Below are positions 16,999 to 26,888 of a DNA stretch of 64,000 nt, piece by piece. Every line of letters starts with the position of its first letter. The stretch's first letter is position 1. Origin of the DNA: Fulvivirga sediminis (GTDB lineage: Bacteria > Bacteroidota > Bacteroidia > Cytophagales > Cyclobacteriaceae); contig NZ_JAESIY010000005.1 in NCBI RefSeq assembly GCF_016757215.1, positions 1 to 64,000 of the forward strand. The letters are read 5' to 3'. The notes beneath the pieces were generated by a model. That model saw only the letters and a program-made list of their open reading frames with translations. It was not told where the DNA came from and searched no databases. A program made the position numbers and the translations under genes.

Positions 16999-18341
16999 AA
17001 TAAAAGATGTACAGTATAAAAATAAATGGCTAAGCCCATAAGGTCATTAGTAGTAGTTATAAATGGCCCCGAAGCCAATGCCGGATTAAACCCAAACTTA
17101 TGTAAAATAAGCGGGGTAATAGTACCTATTAAAGAAGCTATCAGTACCACACAAAATAAAGCTGTAGAAACCACTAAGGCCAAATTAACAGCACCGCCTG
17201 TAAGCAAGTTGCCTCCATAAACTAGCGTAGCCAGTACTGCTCCATTTAAAGCGGCTATTACAAACACTTTAAAAAGCCTCTTCTGCATACTATCATTAAA
17301 AGCAGAAGGATTAGCCAAACTTTGCAGTACTATAGATGAAGATTGTATACCTACGTTACCCCCAGTAGCCTGAATAAGGGGTATAAAAAAAGCAATAGCT
17401 GTTATTCTGGTAAGTTCCTCCTCAAAAACGCCTATGAGCCTGGCACTTATAAAGCCTCCCATGACCCCTACTATAAGCCAGGGCAATCGGGCTCTGGTAA
17501 GCATCCAAATACTATCCGCCTCCTCTACATCTTCAGAAATACCAGACATCATCTGTCTTTCTTCATCTGCCAGCTCGGTAATTACATCCACCACATCATC
17601 AATGGTAATTCTTCCTAATAACTTACCTTGCATATTAACTACTGGTACAGCTTCCAAATCATATTTACGCATCACTTGTGCCACTTCTTCTTCTGACATG
17701 TAAGTCTCCACAGAAGTAACACCTGGGTCATAAATATCCGCTATATGCATATTATCTTCAGCCAGAATAATTTTCTTTAGAGATACGCGGCCTAGCAGTT
17801 TATCATTATCATCTACCACATATACAGAATAAAGTTTCTGTACATTTTCAGCCTGCCGACGTATTTCTTCAATACACCGCACTACACTCCAGTTTAAATT
17901 AGCCTTGATCAACTCTTTAGCCATAAGACCACCAGCTACATCTTCATCATACCTTAGTAGATCAAGTATGTTAGCCTCTTTCTCCTGATTATCTATGCAG
18001 GCAATAACCTCCTCTCGCTCCTTAATTGGCAGCTCATTTAAGATGTCAACGGCATCGTCAGAGTCAAGATGATTAACGATCTCAGTAATTTCTGTGGGTT
18101 CAAAAACCCTTAGAAAACGGCTTCTGATATCCTCATCAAGATCATTGATAATATCAGCTCTCACTTCTGATGGAAGTAAATCTATAACGTATTTGGAATC
18201 TTCAGTTTCAAACTCATGCAACAGAGCCGAAATATCCGCAGGCTTTTCTCCTTCCAAAGATGCTATAATAAAAGCTTCATCACGCTCATCCACAGCCTGT
18301 GAAAAGCGCTCGCGAAAATCATTTGTTAATTCAAACTTCAT
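16995..18341 (-). CDS. mgtE: Magnesium transporter MgtE
   Basis: Mg2+ channel/transporter of 448 residues. An N-terminal superhelical domain (about 15-130) with many acidic residues is followed by a tandem CBS pair (about 135-260) that senses cytosolic Mg2+, then five C-terminal membrane helices starting at MLTRARLPWLIVGVMGGF. I start at the ATG (18341); a TTG at 18359 would add six residues. The start overlaps the rsmA stop by 11 bases, indicating coupled translation. Confidence 0.94.
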   Translation of the reverse strand: MKFELTNDFRERFSQAVDERDEAFIIASLEGEKPADISALLHEFETEDSKYVIDLLPSEVRADIINDLDEDIRSRFLRVFEPTEITEIVNHLDSDDAVDILNELPIKEREEVIACIDNQEKEANILDLLRYDEDVAGGLMAKELIKANLNWSVVRCIEEIRRQAENVQKLYSVYVVDDNDKLLGRVSLKKIILAEDNMHIADIYDPGVTSVETYMSEEEVAQVMRKYDLEAVPVVNMQGKLLGRITIDDVVDVITELADEERQMMSGISEDVEEADSIWMLTRARLPWLIVGVMGGFISARLIGVFEEELTRITAIAFFIPLIQATGGNVGIQSSSIVLQSLANPSAFNDSMQKRLFKVFVIAALNGAVLATLVYGGNLLTGGAVNLALVVSTALFCVVLIASLIGTITPLILHKFGFNPALASGPFITTTNDLMGLAIYFYTVHLLL

Positions 18342-19116
18342 TAATTCTTCCAATAGCAACGGTATTAGTCAATTCCTCAAACTCTTTCACAGAAAGCTCT
18401 TCAGCGCGCTTGTTTAGTACAGGAAGCTGCTTTACTTCATCTGTCAAATTTAACGGTTTTAGTGCGTTGCGCAAGGTTTTCCTTCTGTTTTGGAAACCCT
18501 GCTTCACCACTCTTTTAAAAAGGTCTTCATCACAATCTAACGCTTGCCTATCATTCCTCACTAACCTTATCACACCAGACTGCACCTTTGGCGGCGGATC
18601 AAAAACCTCTCTTCCTACAGTAAACAAATATTCTATATCATAATATGCCTGTAATAAGACACTTAATATACCATAGTTTTTATTGCCTGGAGGAGACGCC
18701 AGTCGCTCTGCTACTTCCTTCTGCAGCATGCCCACCACTTCCACAACCTTTTCTTTATCATCCAATATCTTAAAGAAGATTTGCGAAGAAATGTTATAAG
18801 GAAAGTTTCCGATCACTATATACTCTTCTCCCAAGCGCTCTCGGAGATCTAGCTTAAGAAAATCTCCGTATATAATATTTTCTTTTATTTCACTATAATG
18901 CTTTTCTAAATAATTAATAGACTCTCTATCAAGATCAATAAGTATTATGTCATCAGCATAGTCTTCCATTAAAAATTGAGTTAAAACGCCCGTTCCTGGC
19001 CCAATTTCCAATATTTTCATTCCTTTTTTATGCTGCTTTACAGCCTTCACTATATCACGAGCGATGTCATTATCCTTAAGAAAATGCTGACCTAGATGTT
19101 TTTTAGGTTTAACCAT
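18331..19116 (-). CDS. rsmA: 16S rRNA adenine dimethyltransferase RsmA (KsgA)
   Basis: Dimethylates two adjacent adenines in the 3' terminal hairpin of 16S rRNA late in 30S assembly. It has 261 residues. The N-terminus KKHLGQHFLKD, the SAM-binding loop EIGPGTGVLT (about 37-46) and the target-base motif GNFPYNIS (NLPY variant) are all present. It is first in an operon with mgtE and diverges from pdxA, 100 bases away. Loss of such genes gives kasugamycin resistance in other bacteria (known of the family). Confidence 0.96.
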   Translation of the reverse strand: MVKPKKHLGQHFLKDNDIARDIVKAVKQHKKGMKILEIGPGTGVLTQFLMEDYADDIILIDLDRESINYLEKHYSEIKENIIYGDFLKLDLRERLGEEYIVIGNFPYNISSQIFFKILDDKEKVVEVVGMLQKEVAERLASPPGNKNYGILSVLLQAYYDIEYLFTVGREVFDPPPKVQSGVIRLVRNDRQALDCDEDLFKRVVKQGFQNRRKTLRNALKPLNLTDEVKQLPVLNKRAEELSVKEFEELTNTVAIGRINEV

Positions 19117-19172
19117 GTTTTTTCAATGAAAAGAAAAAAATTTAAATTGCATACACCTTTAACACAAGAATT

Positions 19173-19196
19173 CCGCCTTCTGTCTTCAGGTGGCGG
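19173..19196 (+). promoter_or_regulatory. GC-rich hairpin in the pdxA leader
   Basis: CCGCC (19173-19177) pairs with GGCGG (19192-19196), and inside it CTG/CAG close a TCTT tetraloop. This is strikingly GC-rich for the genome. It ends 20 bases before the preferred pdxA ATG and would bury the alternative GTG at 19190. There is no T tract, so it is not a terminator. Confidence 0.4.
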
Positions 19197-19216
19197 CTAA
19201 AGATATAGAAAAAATA

Positions 19217-20269
19217 ATGAGCAATCATTCAAAACATCAGGATAAACCAAGAATCGGAATTACTATAGGAGACATCAATGGAATAGGTCCAGAAGTAATC
19301 ATTAAATCACTCAGAGATAACCGTTTACTTAATTATCTCACCCCTGTTATTTATGGGTCATCAAAGGTGCTTTCATTTTATAAAAAAACCTTAAAATATG
19401 AGGATTTCAATTTTACTCAGATCAAAGATGATGGCAAATTCCAGAACCGAAAAATTAATGTGGTGAATTGCTGGAATGAAATGATTGAAATCAATACAGG
19501 TGAAGTAACAGAAGGTGGAGGCAAATCATCTTTTCTAGCATTGGAAAAAGCTACCCAACACCTAAAGCAAGGTCTTATAGATGCCATAGTTACCGCTCCT
19601 ATAAATAAAAACAATATACAAAACGATCAATTTAAGTTTGCAGGGCATACAGAGTACTTCACTCAAAAATTTGGAGCTAAAGAAAGTCTAATGTTTATGG
19701 CCACTGATAACCTTAAAATAGGAGTTGTTACTGGCCACCTACCTCTTAAAGATGTAAGCAAAAAACTTACAAAAGAGCTCATTACACAGAAGCTGAATAT
19801 AATGGAATCTTCTCTAAGAAATGATTTTGGTATTCAAAAACCAAAAATAGCACTTCTTGGCCTAAACCCTCACGCTGGTGAAAATGGCCTTTTAGGAAAG
19901 GAGGACGACCATGTAATTAAGCCAGTAATTAATCAATTTAAAAGTGCTGGCAAGTTAGTATTTGGCCCTTACCCTGCTGATGGCTTTTTTGGTAAAAACG
20001 ATTACACAAAATTTGATGCCGTTTTGGCCATGTATCATGATCAGGGCCTGATACCTTTTAAAACCCTGGCATTTGAAAACGGCGTTAATTTCACGGCCGG
20101 CTTACCTGTTATAAGAACCTCTCCTGACCATGGTACTGCCTATGACATCGCAGGCAAAAACATAGCTAGTGAATCATCTATGCTTCAAGCTATTTATATG
20201 GCCAAAGATATTTATGACAATCATAATAAAGACAAAGAGTATTCAGACCCAAGCTCAGCCGATGGTTGA
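19217..20269 (+). CDS. pdxA: 4-hydroxythreonine-4-phosphate dehydrogenase PdxA
   Basis: NAD-dependent enzyme of the deoxyxylulose-5-phosphate-dependent pyridoxal phosphate pathway. It has 350 residues from the ATG at 19217; an in-frame GTG at 19190 would add nine residues but lies in a hairpin. The N-terminal GITIGDINGIGPEV, the metal ligands in AGHTEYF and MYHDQGLIPFKTL, and the ending TSPDHGTAYDIAGK are all family hallmarks. The product PLP is the cofactor of the MocR-type regulator and aminotransferase elsewhere in the window. Confidence 0.95.
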   Translation: MSNHSKHQDKPRIGITIGDINGIGPEVIIKSLRDNRLLNYLTPVIYGSSKVLSFYKKTLKYEDFNFTQIKDDGKFQNRKINVVNCWNEMIEINTGEVTEGGGKSSFLALEKATQHLKQGLIDAIVTAPINKNNIQNDQFKFAGHTEYFTQKFGAKESLMFMATDNLKIGVVTGHLPLKDVSKKLTKELITQKLNIMESSLRNDFGIQKPKIALLGLNPHAGENGLLGKEDDHVIKPVINQFKSAGKLVFGPYPADGFFGKNDYTKFDAVLAMYHDQGLIPFKTLAFENGVNFTAGLPVIRTSPDHGTAYDIAGKNIASESSMLQAIYMAKDIYDNHNKDKEYSDPSSADG

Positions 20270-20369
20270 AGTATTAGTGCACTTATAACTATTTAAGAAG
20301 CACTTATGTTAATTGATATAAAAAGATTAATTTTAGGCCCAACCTAAATTATTTATATATAAATACAGA

Positions 20370-20756
20370 ATGGACATCATTACCAGGAAACAACTAAGTA
20401 TATTAATACAACTGGCAGAAGTTGACAAAAACTTCGATTCTGAAGAAAAAGAATTAATATATAAAATTGCCAAACTAAAAAATTTTCCTGAAGATAGCGT
20501 GGAAGAGCTTATGCTTAACCCCGAACCAATAGGCTCCTATGGTGCTCTTTCTGATAATCAAAAATTCGAATACCTCTATAGCTGCATCGAGCTTATGATT
20601 ATAGATAAGAAGATATTTGACAGTGAAATCATCTTCTGCATAGACATAGCCATCAAATTAGGGTTTAAAAAAGATGTCGTTCAATTTTTAAAAGAAGAGT
20701 TCGATAATTATTCAAAAGAAGAAATAAGACCTATTATTTTTGAGCGATATACCTGA
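20370..20756 (+). CDS. TerB-like helical protein
   Basis: A 128-residue, all-helical acidic protein. The segment LIQLAEVDKNFDSEEKELIYKIA resembles the start of TerB/DjlA-like domains, which carry acidic residues in a four- to five-helix bundle. There are no membrane segments. It stands alone 100 bases after pdxA. The TerB assignment is tentative, and even if it is correct the function (often metal binding or stress) is not established. Confidence 0.6.
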   Translation: MDIITRKQLSILIQLAEVDKNFDSEEKELIYKIAKLKNFPEDSVEELMLNPEPIGSYGALSDNQKFEYLYSCIELMIIDKKIFDSEIIFCIDIAIKLGFKKDVVQFLKEEFDNYSKEEIRPIIFERYT

Positions 20757-20828
20757 CCTTTTGTAACCTTAGCACCCCTTCTCCGTTAGAAAAACTTTTT
20801 AGTTCTTTTTCTAATCAGAAATATCTTC

Positions 20829-20836
20829 TACATTTG
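20829..20836 (+). promoter_or_regulatory. -7 element of the yceD-rpmF-fab operon
   Basis: TACATTTG, a perfect TAnnTTTG match, 19 bases before the DUF177 ATG. The expected -33 region is T-rich but lacks an exact TTTG. Confidence 0.6.
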
Positions 20837-20855
20837 CATCCTTAAATTGGTAAGA

Positions 20856-21383
20856 ATGGCTAGAAGCGAGCTAGATAATTTCAACATAGATGTTTTTAAG
20901 CTTAAAAGTGGCGATCATGATTATCAGTTTCAAATTGGTAATAAGTTCTTCGATGCTTTTCCTGAAAGCTTAATAGACAAAGGAAACGGCGAAGTGAAGG
21001 TTACTCTTGAAAAAACAGAGACTTTCATTAAACTAAATACTCATATTGAAGTAACGGTAGAATTATCATGTGATCGAAGTCTTGATTTATTTGATCATCC
21101 TATTAATACCGATAATGAGATAATATTAAAGTTTGGCGATGAGGAAGAAGAGATTAGTGAGGAAATCATGATCATCCCTCGAGACAGACAAAGAATAAAT
21201 TTGGCGCAGTTTATATATGAGTTCATAATGATCTCAATTCCTATGAAAAAACTGCACCCCAGGTATAATGAAGATGAAGAATCTGATGAAATCATATATA
21301 CATCAGAAACGATGCCTGATACCGACGAAGATCAAAATGAAGACATTGATCCTAGATGGCAGAAATTAAAAAAATTGAAGTAA
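20856..21383 (+). CDS. DUF177 (YceD-like) protein
   Basis: A 175-residue acidic protein of the YceD family, which is almost always encoded directly before rpmF. In plants and bacteria it is linked to 23S rRNA processing and accumulation. The start is the ATG at 20856; a TTG at 20847 would add three residues. The C-terminal third is highly acidic with DEEE-type runs, then ends in the basic WQKLKKLK. It is the first gene of the rpmF-plsX-fabH-efp-accBC cluster. Confidence 0.85.
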   Translation: MARSELDNFNIDVFKLKSGDHDYQFQIGNKFFDAFPESLIDKGNGEVKVTLEKTETFIKLNTHIEVTVELSCDRSLDLFDHPINTDNEIILKFGDEEEEISEEIMIIPRDRQRINLAQFIYEFIMISIPMKKLHPRYNEDEESDEIIYTSETMPDTDEDQNEDIDPRWQKLKKLK

Positions 21384-21410
21384 GAATATAGTAATTAAAT
21401 AAATTTAGAA

Positions 21411-21602
21411 ATGGCTCATCCTAAAAGAAAGACGTCAAAAACGAGAAGAGACAAGAGAAGGACTCATTATAAAGCCGAAGCTAAGCACCTTGCAGTATGT
21501 CCTACTACAGGTGAATTCCATCTGCCTCATCGTGCTTTTTGGCACGAAGGAAAGCTTTACTACAAAGGTAAAGTGGTAATGGAGAAAGAAGTTCTGGCTT
21601 AA
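21411..21602 (+). CDS. rpmF: 50S ribosomal protein L32
   Basis: A 63-residue ribosomal protein with the basic N-terminus [17 protein letters not shown]. The usual zinc-ribbon cysteines are reduced to a single Cys ([15 protein letters not shown]), so this is a zinc-independent (C-minus) form, common in this phylum. It sits between DUF177 and plsX, the widely conserved arrangement that links ribosome and lipid synthesis genes. Confidence 0.97.
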   Translation: MAHPKRKTSKTRRDKRRTHYKAEAKHLAVCPTTGEFHLPHRAFWHEGKLYYKGKVVMEKEVLA

Positions 21603-21613
21603 TCGCATTGCTT

Positions 21614-22555
21614 GTGAAGATTGCATTAGATGCAATGGGTGGCGACTTTGCTCCTGACTGTACTGTATTAGGAGCAAAGTTAGCCTCACAAGAGATTTCG
21701 GATGATATTAAGATCGTATTAATAGGCAAAGAAGATTTATTAAAAGCTAAGCTTAAAGAATACGATGTTACTAGCCCCAGCATAGAAATATTTCATGCTG
21801 ATGAGGTGATAGAAATGGGTGAGCACCCTACAAAGGCACTCTCTCAAAAACCTACTGCCAGCATTCCTGTAGGTTATGGATTGCTCAAATCAGGCGCAGT
21901 AAATGCCTTTTGTAGTGCAGGTAACACAGGTGCCATGCACGTAGGTGCTATGTTTACAATAAAAGCTATAGAAGGGATTATCAGACCCGGTATAGCAGGA
22001 TTTGTACCTAAAGAATCAGGTGGTTTTGGCGTAATTATGGACGTAGGAGCCAATGCCGATTGCAAGCCTGATGTATTATATCAATTTGGTGAAATAGGCT
22101 CTCTATACGCCAAGCACGTGCTGGAAATCGATGATCCTAAAGTTGGACTTATGAACTTAGGAGAAGAAGAGCAAAAAGGAACCCTCCTTACCCAGGCAGC
22201 ATACCAACTGTTTAAACTCAGCAAAAAATTTAATTTTATAGGAAATATTGAAGGTAGAGACCTTTTCAATGAAAAAGCGGATGTAATAGTCTGTGATGGC
22301 TTTACAGGTAATGTAATATTGAAAATGGCTGAAACCTTTTATGACCTGCTTGAGAAAAGAAATATCAAAAATGAGTTTTTTGACAGTTTTAACTATGAAG
22401 CCATAGGCGGTAGTCCTATCTTAGGTATTAACGGAAACGTAGTGATAGGACATGGAGTATCTAGTGCAGAAGCAATAAAAAACATGACTCTACTAGCCAT
22501 AAAAATGGCAGAGACCAACATTCATTTGAAAATTAAGGACCACTTAGGAGATTAA
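21614..22555 (+). CDS. plsX: Phosphate acyltransferase PlsX
   Basis: Converts acyl-ACP to acyl-phosphate, the donor for PlsY in phosphatidate synthesis. The first residues (V/M)[14 protein letters not shown] match the family start, so I use the GTG at 21614, 11 bases after rpmF; a TTG at 21608 is the alternative. It has 313 residues. [16 protein letters not shown] and [12 protein letters not shown] are conserved segments. It is part of the fatty acid cluster with fabH and accBC. Confidence 0.95.
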   Translation: MKIALDAMGGDFAPDCTVLGAKLASQEISDDIKIVLIGKEDLLKAKLKEYDVTSPSIEIFHADEVIEMGEHPTKALSQKPTASIPVGYGLLKSGAVNAFCSAGNTGAMHVGAMFTIKAIEGIIRPGIAGFVPKESGGFGVIMDVGANADCKPDVLYQFGEIGSLYAKHVLEIDDPKVGLMNLGEEEQKGTLLTQAAYQLFKLSKKFNFIGNIEGRDLFNEKADVIVCDGFTGNVILKMAETFYDLLEKRNIKNEFFDSFNYEAIGGSPILGINGNVVIGHGVSSAEAIKNMTLLAIKMAETNIHLKIKDHLGD

Positions 22556-22569
22556 ATATATTTGAAATT

Positions 22570-23568
22570 ATGGCTAACATTAAAGCCGCTATTACGGGAG
22601 TTCATGGTTACGTACCCGATTACATTCTAACTAACCAGGAACTTGAGACAATGGTTGATACTAGTGATGAATGGATTACCACCCGTACTGGTATAAAAGA
22701 AAGAAGAATCCTTAAAGGAGAAGGCAAAGGAACCTCAGTAATGGGTACTGCCGCGGTAAAAGGACTTCTTGAAAAAACAGGCACAAACCCAGAAGACGTA
22801 GATCTTATTATTTGTGCTACAGTTACACCAGACATGGTGTTTCCTGCCACTGCCAATATTATTTCTGCTGAAGTAGGAGCTGTAAATGCTTTTAGTTACG
22901 ATATTAGCGCTGCTTGTTCTGGTTTTATATATGCACTTACTACCGCCTCCAAGTTTATTGAAAGCGGAGTTTACAAAAAAGTAGTAGTTGTAGGTGGAGA
23001 CAAAATGTCTTCTATCATAGATTATAAAGACCGTACTACTTGTATCATCTTTGGTGATGGAGCAGGGGCAGCATTGCTGGAGCCAAATGAAGAAGGCAAT
23101 GGCATTATAGATTCTATCCACAAAACTGACGGCTCAGGAGCTGAATTTTTAAACATGAAAGCTGGAGGAAGCCGCTACCCCGCTACTATAGAGACCATCA
23201 ATGCTGATGAACACTATGTTAGACAAGATGGTGCCACTGTATTTAAATTTGCAGTGACCAATATGGCGGATTATGCAGCCAAAATAATGGAAAGGAATAA
23301 CCTTACTTCTGAAAGTGTAGACTGGCTAGTGGCTCACCAGGCTAACAAGCGTATTATAGATGCTACGGCTAACCGAATGGGCGTTACTGAAGATAAAGTA
23401 ATGATGAACATTCAAAAGTATGGTAACACTACCGGCGGTACTATTCCTTTATTGCTATGGGACTATGAGTCTCAACTCAAAAAAGGTGATAATCTAGTAC
23501 TGGCTGCTTTTGGAGGTGGATTTACCTGGGGCTCTATCTATTTAAAGTGGGCTTACGACCCCAAATAG
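22570..23568 (+). CDS. fabH: 3-oxoacyl-ACP synthase III FabH
   Basis: Condenses acetyl-CoA or branched acyl-CoA with malonyl-ACP to begin fatty acid synthesis. It has 332 residues. The catalytic triad is C116 ([11 protein letters not shown]), H256 (VAHQANKRI) and N286 ([10 protein letters not shown]). It lies 14 bases after plsX in the same operon. Bacteroidetes typically use branched primers, but primer preference cannot be read here. Confidence 0.96.
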   Translation: MANIKAAITGVHGYVPDYILTNQELETMVDTSDEWITTRTGIKERRILKGEGKGTSVMGTAAVKGLLEKTGTNPEDVDLIICATVTPDMVFPATANIISAEVGAVNAFSYDISAACSGFIYALTTASKFIESGVYKKVVVVGGDKMSSIIDYKDRTTCIIFGDGAGAALLEPNEEGNGIIDSIHKTDGSGAEFLNMKAGGSRYPATIETINADEHYVRQDGATVFKFAVTNMADYAAKIMERNNLTSESVDWLVAHQANKRIIDATANRMGVTEDKVMMNIQKYGNTTGGTIPLLLWDYESQLKKGDNLVLAAFGGGFTWGSIYLKWAYDPK

Positions 23569-23616
23569 TTTAGATATTAATTTTTATTAATTAATTTGAC
23601 TTAAAATATTTAATTT

Positions 23617-24183
23617 ATGGCAACGACGGCCGACTTTAAAAATGGTTTATGCTTAGAGTATAACAACGACCTTTACACTATCGTTGAATTTCAACATGTA
23701 AAACCAGGTAAAGGTCCTGCTTTTGTAAGAACCAAATTAAAAAGTCTTACTACTGGTAAAGTAGTAGAAAACACCTTTTCTGCAGGTCATAAAATAACTA
23801 CAGCGAGGATCGAAAGAAGACCTCACCAGTTTATATACAAAGATGATTTAGGCTATCACTTTATGGATAGCACCACCTTTGAACAAGTAGTGGTTGAAGA
23901 ACATTTGATAGACAATCCTGGTTTATTAAAAGATGGCCAGGAAATAGATGTTTTATTCCACGCTGAAGAAGAGAAAATTATTGGGACTGAGTTACCCGCT
24001 TTTGTAGAGTTAACCATCACTTATACAGAACCTGGTATCAAAGGAGATACAGCTACTAATGCATCTAAACCAGCTACCTTGGAGACAGGTGCTGAGATTC
24101 AGGTTCCTTTGTTTATAAATGAAGGTGACAAAATAAAAATTGATACTCGTACTAATTCGTACTCTGAGCGAGTAAAAGAATAA
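23617..24183 (+). CDS. efp: Elongation factor P
   Basis: Relieves ribosome stalling at polyproline stretches. It has 188 residues in three beta-barrel domains. The tip loop is KPGKGPAF with K32 at the position that is modified in many bacteria. No EpmA, EpmB or other known modification gene is in the window. It is placed inside the fatty acid operon between fabH and accB. Confidence 0.97.
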   Translation: MATTADFKNGLCLEYNNDLYTIVEFQHVKPGKGPAFVRTKLKSLTTGKVVENTFSAGHKITTARIERRPHQFIYKDDLGYHFMDSTTFEQVVVEEHLIDNPGLLKDGQEIDVLFHAEEEKIIGTELPAFVELTITYTEPGIKGDTATNASKPATLETGAEIQVPLFINEGDKIKIDTRTNSYSERVKE

Positions 24184-24209
24184 GGTTTTAAATTAAAATT
24201 GTTTCTTAA

Positions 24210-24692
24210 ATGAAAACTAAAGAGATAAGAGACCTAATAGATTTCATCTCGAAATCAGGACTCAATGAAGTAAACATTGAAACAGAAGAGCTGAAGCTTT
24301 CTGTAAAACGCGATGCCGAAGTACAGACTAAGTTTGTAGAAAGTGCACCTGTGGTAAGCCAGACTCCAGCAGTTTCTGCGCCTACACAGGCTCCCACTAC
24401 TCCTGCAACAGAAGCTTCTGAATCATCTAAACCACAGGAACCTTCTAATAACTACTTAGAAGTGAAGTCACCCATGATAGGTACCTTCTATAGATCAGCT
24501 AACCCTGATTCTCCTCCCTTTGTAGCCGTTGGTGATAAAATTGAGCAAGGGCAGCCTGTATGTATTATAGAAGCCATGAAGCTTTTCAACGAAATAGAAT
24601 CTGAAGTTTCAGGTACTATCGTAAAAGTAATGGTGGAAAATGCTTCCCCTGTAGAGTTTGATCAGGTATTGTTCCTGGTAGATCCTTCTTAA
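24210..24692 (+). CDS. accB: Biotin carboxyl carrier protein AccB
   Basis: Carrier subunit of acetyl-CoA carboxylase. It has 160 residues: an N-terminal helix (about 1-32), a Pro/Ala/Thr-rich flexible linker (about 44-80) and a C-terminal biotinyl domain with K124 in EAMKLFNEIE as the biotinylated lysine. It is followed by accC after a 68-base gap containing a hairpin. It depends on biotin made by BioB. Confidence 0.96.
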   Translation: MKTKEIRDLIDFISKSGLNEVNIETEELKLSVKRDAEVQTKFVESAPVVSQTPAVSAPTQAPTTPATEASESSKPQEPSNNYLEVKSPMIGTFYRSANPDSPPFVAVGDKIEQGQPVCIIEAMKLFNEIESEVSGTIVKVMVENASPVEFDQVLFLVDPS

Positions 24693-24701
24693 ATAGAATT
24701 T

Positions 24702-24723
24702 AATCCCGAATTATTTCGGGATT
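24702..24723 (+). promoter_or_regulatory. Hairpin between accB and accC
   Basis: AATCCCGAA (24702-24710) and TTCGGGATT (24715-24723) form a perfect 9-bp stem with loop TTAT, followed by CGTTTTAAT. The T tract is short, so this looks like a leaky terminator or an mRNA-processing/stability element that could set the AccB:AccC ratio. Confidence 0.55.
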
Positions 24724-24760
24724 CGTTTTAATAAGATATTTAGCACTAAAATCAACTAAC

Positions 24761-26104
24761 GTGTTTAAAAAAATATTAATTGCTAATAGAGGAGAAATAG
24801 CTTTAAGGATTATCAGAACTTGCCGCGAAATGAATATCAAAACCGTGGCTGTTTATTCCTTAGCTGATAAGGATAGTCTTCATGTTAGGTTTGCTGATGA
24901 GGCAGTGTGCATAGGAAAAGCTCCCAGCAGTGAATCTTACCTGAATATACCTAACCTCATAGCAGCGGCAGAGATTACTAATGCCGATGCAATACACCCT
25001 GGTTACGGATTTCTTTCTGAAAATGCAGAATTTAGCGCCGTATGTCAGGAATACAATATTAAATTTATTGGAGCTTCCCCCGAAATGATCAACCAGATGG
25101 GAGATAAAGCTACGGCTAAAGATACTATGAAGAAAGCCGGAGTACCTACCATTCCTGGATCTGAAGGCCTCCTTAAAAATATGGAGGAAGGGCTCAAGAT
25201 AGCTGAAAAAATCAAGTATCCTGTAATATTAAAAGCTACTGCCGGTGGTGGCGGTAGAGGGATGCGTATAGTAAACAACCCTAGCGAATTTAAAAAAGCC
25301 TGGGATGATGCTAGGCAAGAAGCTGGAGCTGCTTTTGGAAATGACGGACTATACTTAGAGAAATTCGTAGAAGAGCCTCGCCATATAGAAATTCAAGTAG
25401 TAGGTGATAAAAACGGAAGAGTATGTCACTTATCTGAAAGAGATTGCTCTATACAAAGAAGACACCAGAAACTGGTAGAAGAAACACCATCTCCCGTTGT
25501 AAGTCAAAAACTTAGAGAAAAAATGGGTAAAGCAGCCATTAAAGGTGCTGAAGCCATTAAATACGAAGGAGCTGGTACAGTAGAGTTTCTTGTAGATAAG
25601 AATGGTGATTTTTATTTCATGGAAATGAATACACGTATTCAGGTGGAGCATCCTATCACCGAGGAAGTTACTGACTTTGATCTTATCAAAGAACAAATAA
25701 AAGTGGCTGCCGGAGTTGAAATTTCAGGTAAAAATTACTTCCCTAATCTTTATTCTATGGAGTGTAGGATTAATGCTGAAGACCCTAGAAATGGCTTCAG
25801 ACCTTCTCCAGGAAAAATCACTAACCTCCATATGCCTGGAGGCCATGGTGTGAGAGTAGATAGCCATGTATACGCAGGCTATACTATCCCTCCTAACTAT
25901 GATTCTATGATTGCTAAGCTTATTGTAAGCGGACAATCAAGAGAAGAAGTGATAACCAGAATGAAGAGAGCTTTAAGCGAATTTGTAATAGAAGGAGTTA
26001 AAACTACTATACCTTTTCATTTGAAGTTAATGGATGATGAATCTTTCCAAAGTGGTCAATTCACCACGAAATTCTTGGAAACATTCGATTTCTCTGATAT
26101 ATAA
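24761..26104 (+). CDS. accC: Acetyl-CoA carboxylase biotin carboxylase AccC
   Basis: ATP-grasp enzyme that carboxylates the biotin on AccB. It has 447 residues with a GTG start ([19 protein letters not shown]). The ATP-binding glycine loop is [11 protein letters not shown], and [15 protein letters not shown] is the catalytic signature. It is the last gene of the cluster and is followed by a strong terminator. The carboxyltransferase subunits accA and accD are not in the window. Confidence 0.97.
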   Translation: MFKKILIANRGEIALRIIRTCREMNIKTVAVYSLADKDSLHVRFADEAVCIGKAPSSESYLNIPNLIAAAEITNADAIHPGYGFLSENAEFSAVCQEYNIKFIGASPEMINQMGDKATAKDTMKKAGVPTIPGSEGLLKNMEEGLKIAEKIKYPVILKATAGGGGRGMRIVNNPSEFKKAWDDARQEAGAAFGNDGLYLEKFVEEPRHIEIQVVGDKNGRVCHLSERDCSIQRRHQKLVEETPSPVVSQKLREKMGKAAIKGAEAIKYEGAGTVEFLVDKNGDFYFMEMNTRIQVEHPITEEVTDFDLIKEQIKVAAGVEISGKNYFPNLYSMECRINAEDPRNGFRPSPGKITNLHMPGGHGVRVDSHVYAGYTIPPNYDSMIAKLIVSGQSREEVITRMKRALSEFVIEGVKTTIPFHLKLMDDESFQSGQFTTKFLETFDFSDI

Positions 26105-26127
26105 AAGTTTATTTTACTATATTCTTA

Positions 26128-26165
26128 AGCCCTGGTAAGCAATTATCAGGGCTTTTATTTTTTTA
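26128..26165 (+). terminator. Terminator of the fab/acc operon
   Basis: AGCCCTGGTA (26128-26137) pairs with TATCAGGGCT (26144-26153), including one G-U pair, followed by TTTTATTTTTTT. Confidence 0.92.
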
Positions 26166-26206
26166 GCTTATTTTTCGCAATAACTTTATTTTATATTTAG
26201 TAAGAT

Positions 26207-26887
26207 ATGCGCTTAATCATAATACTTTTCATTACCCTCATTTTAACCGTTAGTGCATCATGGGCACAAGAGCTTAAAACACCATGGATACACACTGGCC
26301 TATCTATGAGCGCTTACAGTGGTGAGCTAAGCAGGTATGATCAGTATGGGGCTATGTTTCATATAGGCCTACTGCTGAATAAAAACAATAAATTTAATGG
26401 CAACTTTAACTTAGGAATAGGAAGTGTGCGAGGCGAAAACCGCCAATTCAGACAGTTTGACAATCTGGATGCTATTCCAAATAGATATTTTAAAACTAAT
26501 TACCTTTTCCTAAACTATGATCTCCATTATAACATCATCAAAAAAGAAAAGCTAATCGTTTATATAAGTCAGGGTATAGGCTTGTTTCGTTTCACACCTA
26601 AAGACGAGGCAGGCAATGAGCTTTTAGACCAAACCAATACCAGGAACAGTGATGAAACCTATAATCAGCTTACTTTGAGGCTCCCTACGTCAGTAGGTGC
26701 CATATATTTTCTTCCTAATGATTGGGGAGTGGGGCTACAGACAGGGCTGTTAAATACCATGACCAATTATATAGACAACATTTCGGAATTAGGTGAAGGT
26801 GGAAATGATAATATCCTGGAGTTTCGACTGGCTTTTTATGTACCATTTAATAGTTCACAAAAAGCCAGAGACTCGCAGGATCTTTAA
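26207..26887 (+). CDS. Predicted outer-membrane beta-barrel or exported protein
   Basis: A 226-residue protein with a clear signal peptide (about 1-20, ending SASWAQ). Alternating amphipathic strands end in EFRLAFYVPF, typical of small beta-barrels. DNWGVGLQTGL and TNYIDNISE resemble segments of Bacteroidetes porin-like/DUF6089-type proteins, but I cannot assign a family firmly. TATATTTA, one mismatch from the -7 consensus, ends 7 bases before the ATG. It converges on the DUF3109 gene with one base between stops. Confidence 0.65.
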   Translation: MRLIIILFITLILTVSASWAQELKTPWIHTGLSMSAYSGELSRYDQYGAMFHIGLLLNKNNKFNGNFNLGIGSVRGENRQFRQFDNLDAIPNRYFKTNYLFLNYDLHYNIIKKEKLIVYISQGIGLFRFTPKDEAGNELLDQTNTRNSDETYNQLTLRLPTSVGAIYFLPNDWGVGLQTGLLNTMTNYIDNISELGEGGNDNILEFRLAFYVPFNSSQKARDSQDL

Positions 26888-26888
26888 T

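Noticed and set aside
20331-20350. TTTAGG/CCTAAA hairpin between pdxA and the TerB-like gene.
   Set aside because: Short AT-rich stem without a T tract; likely chance.
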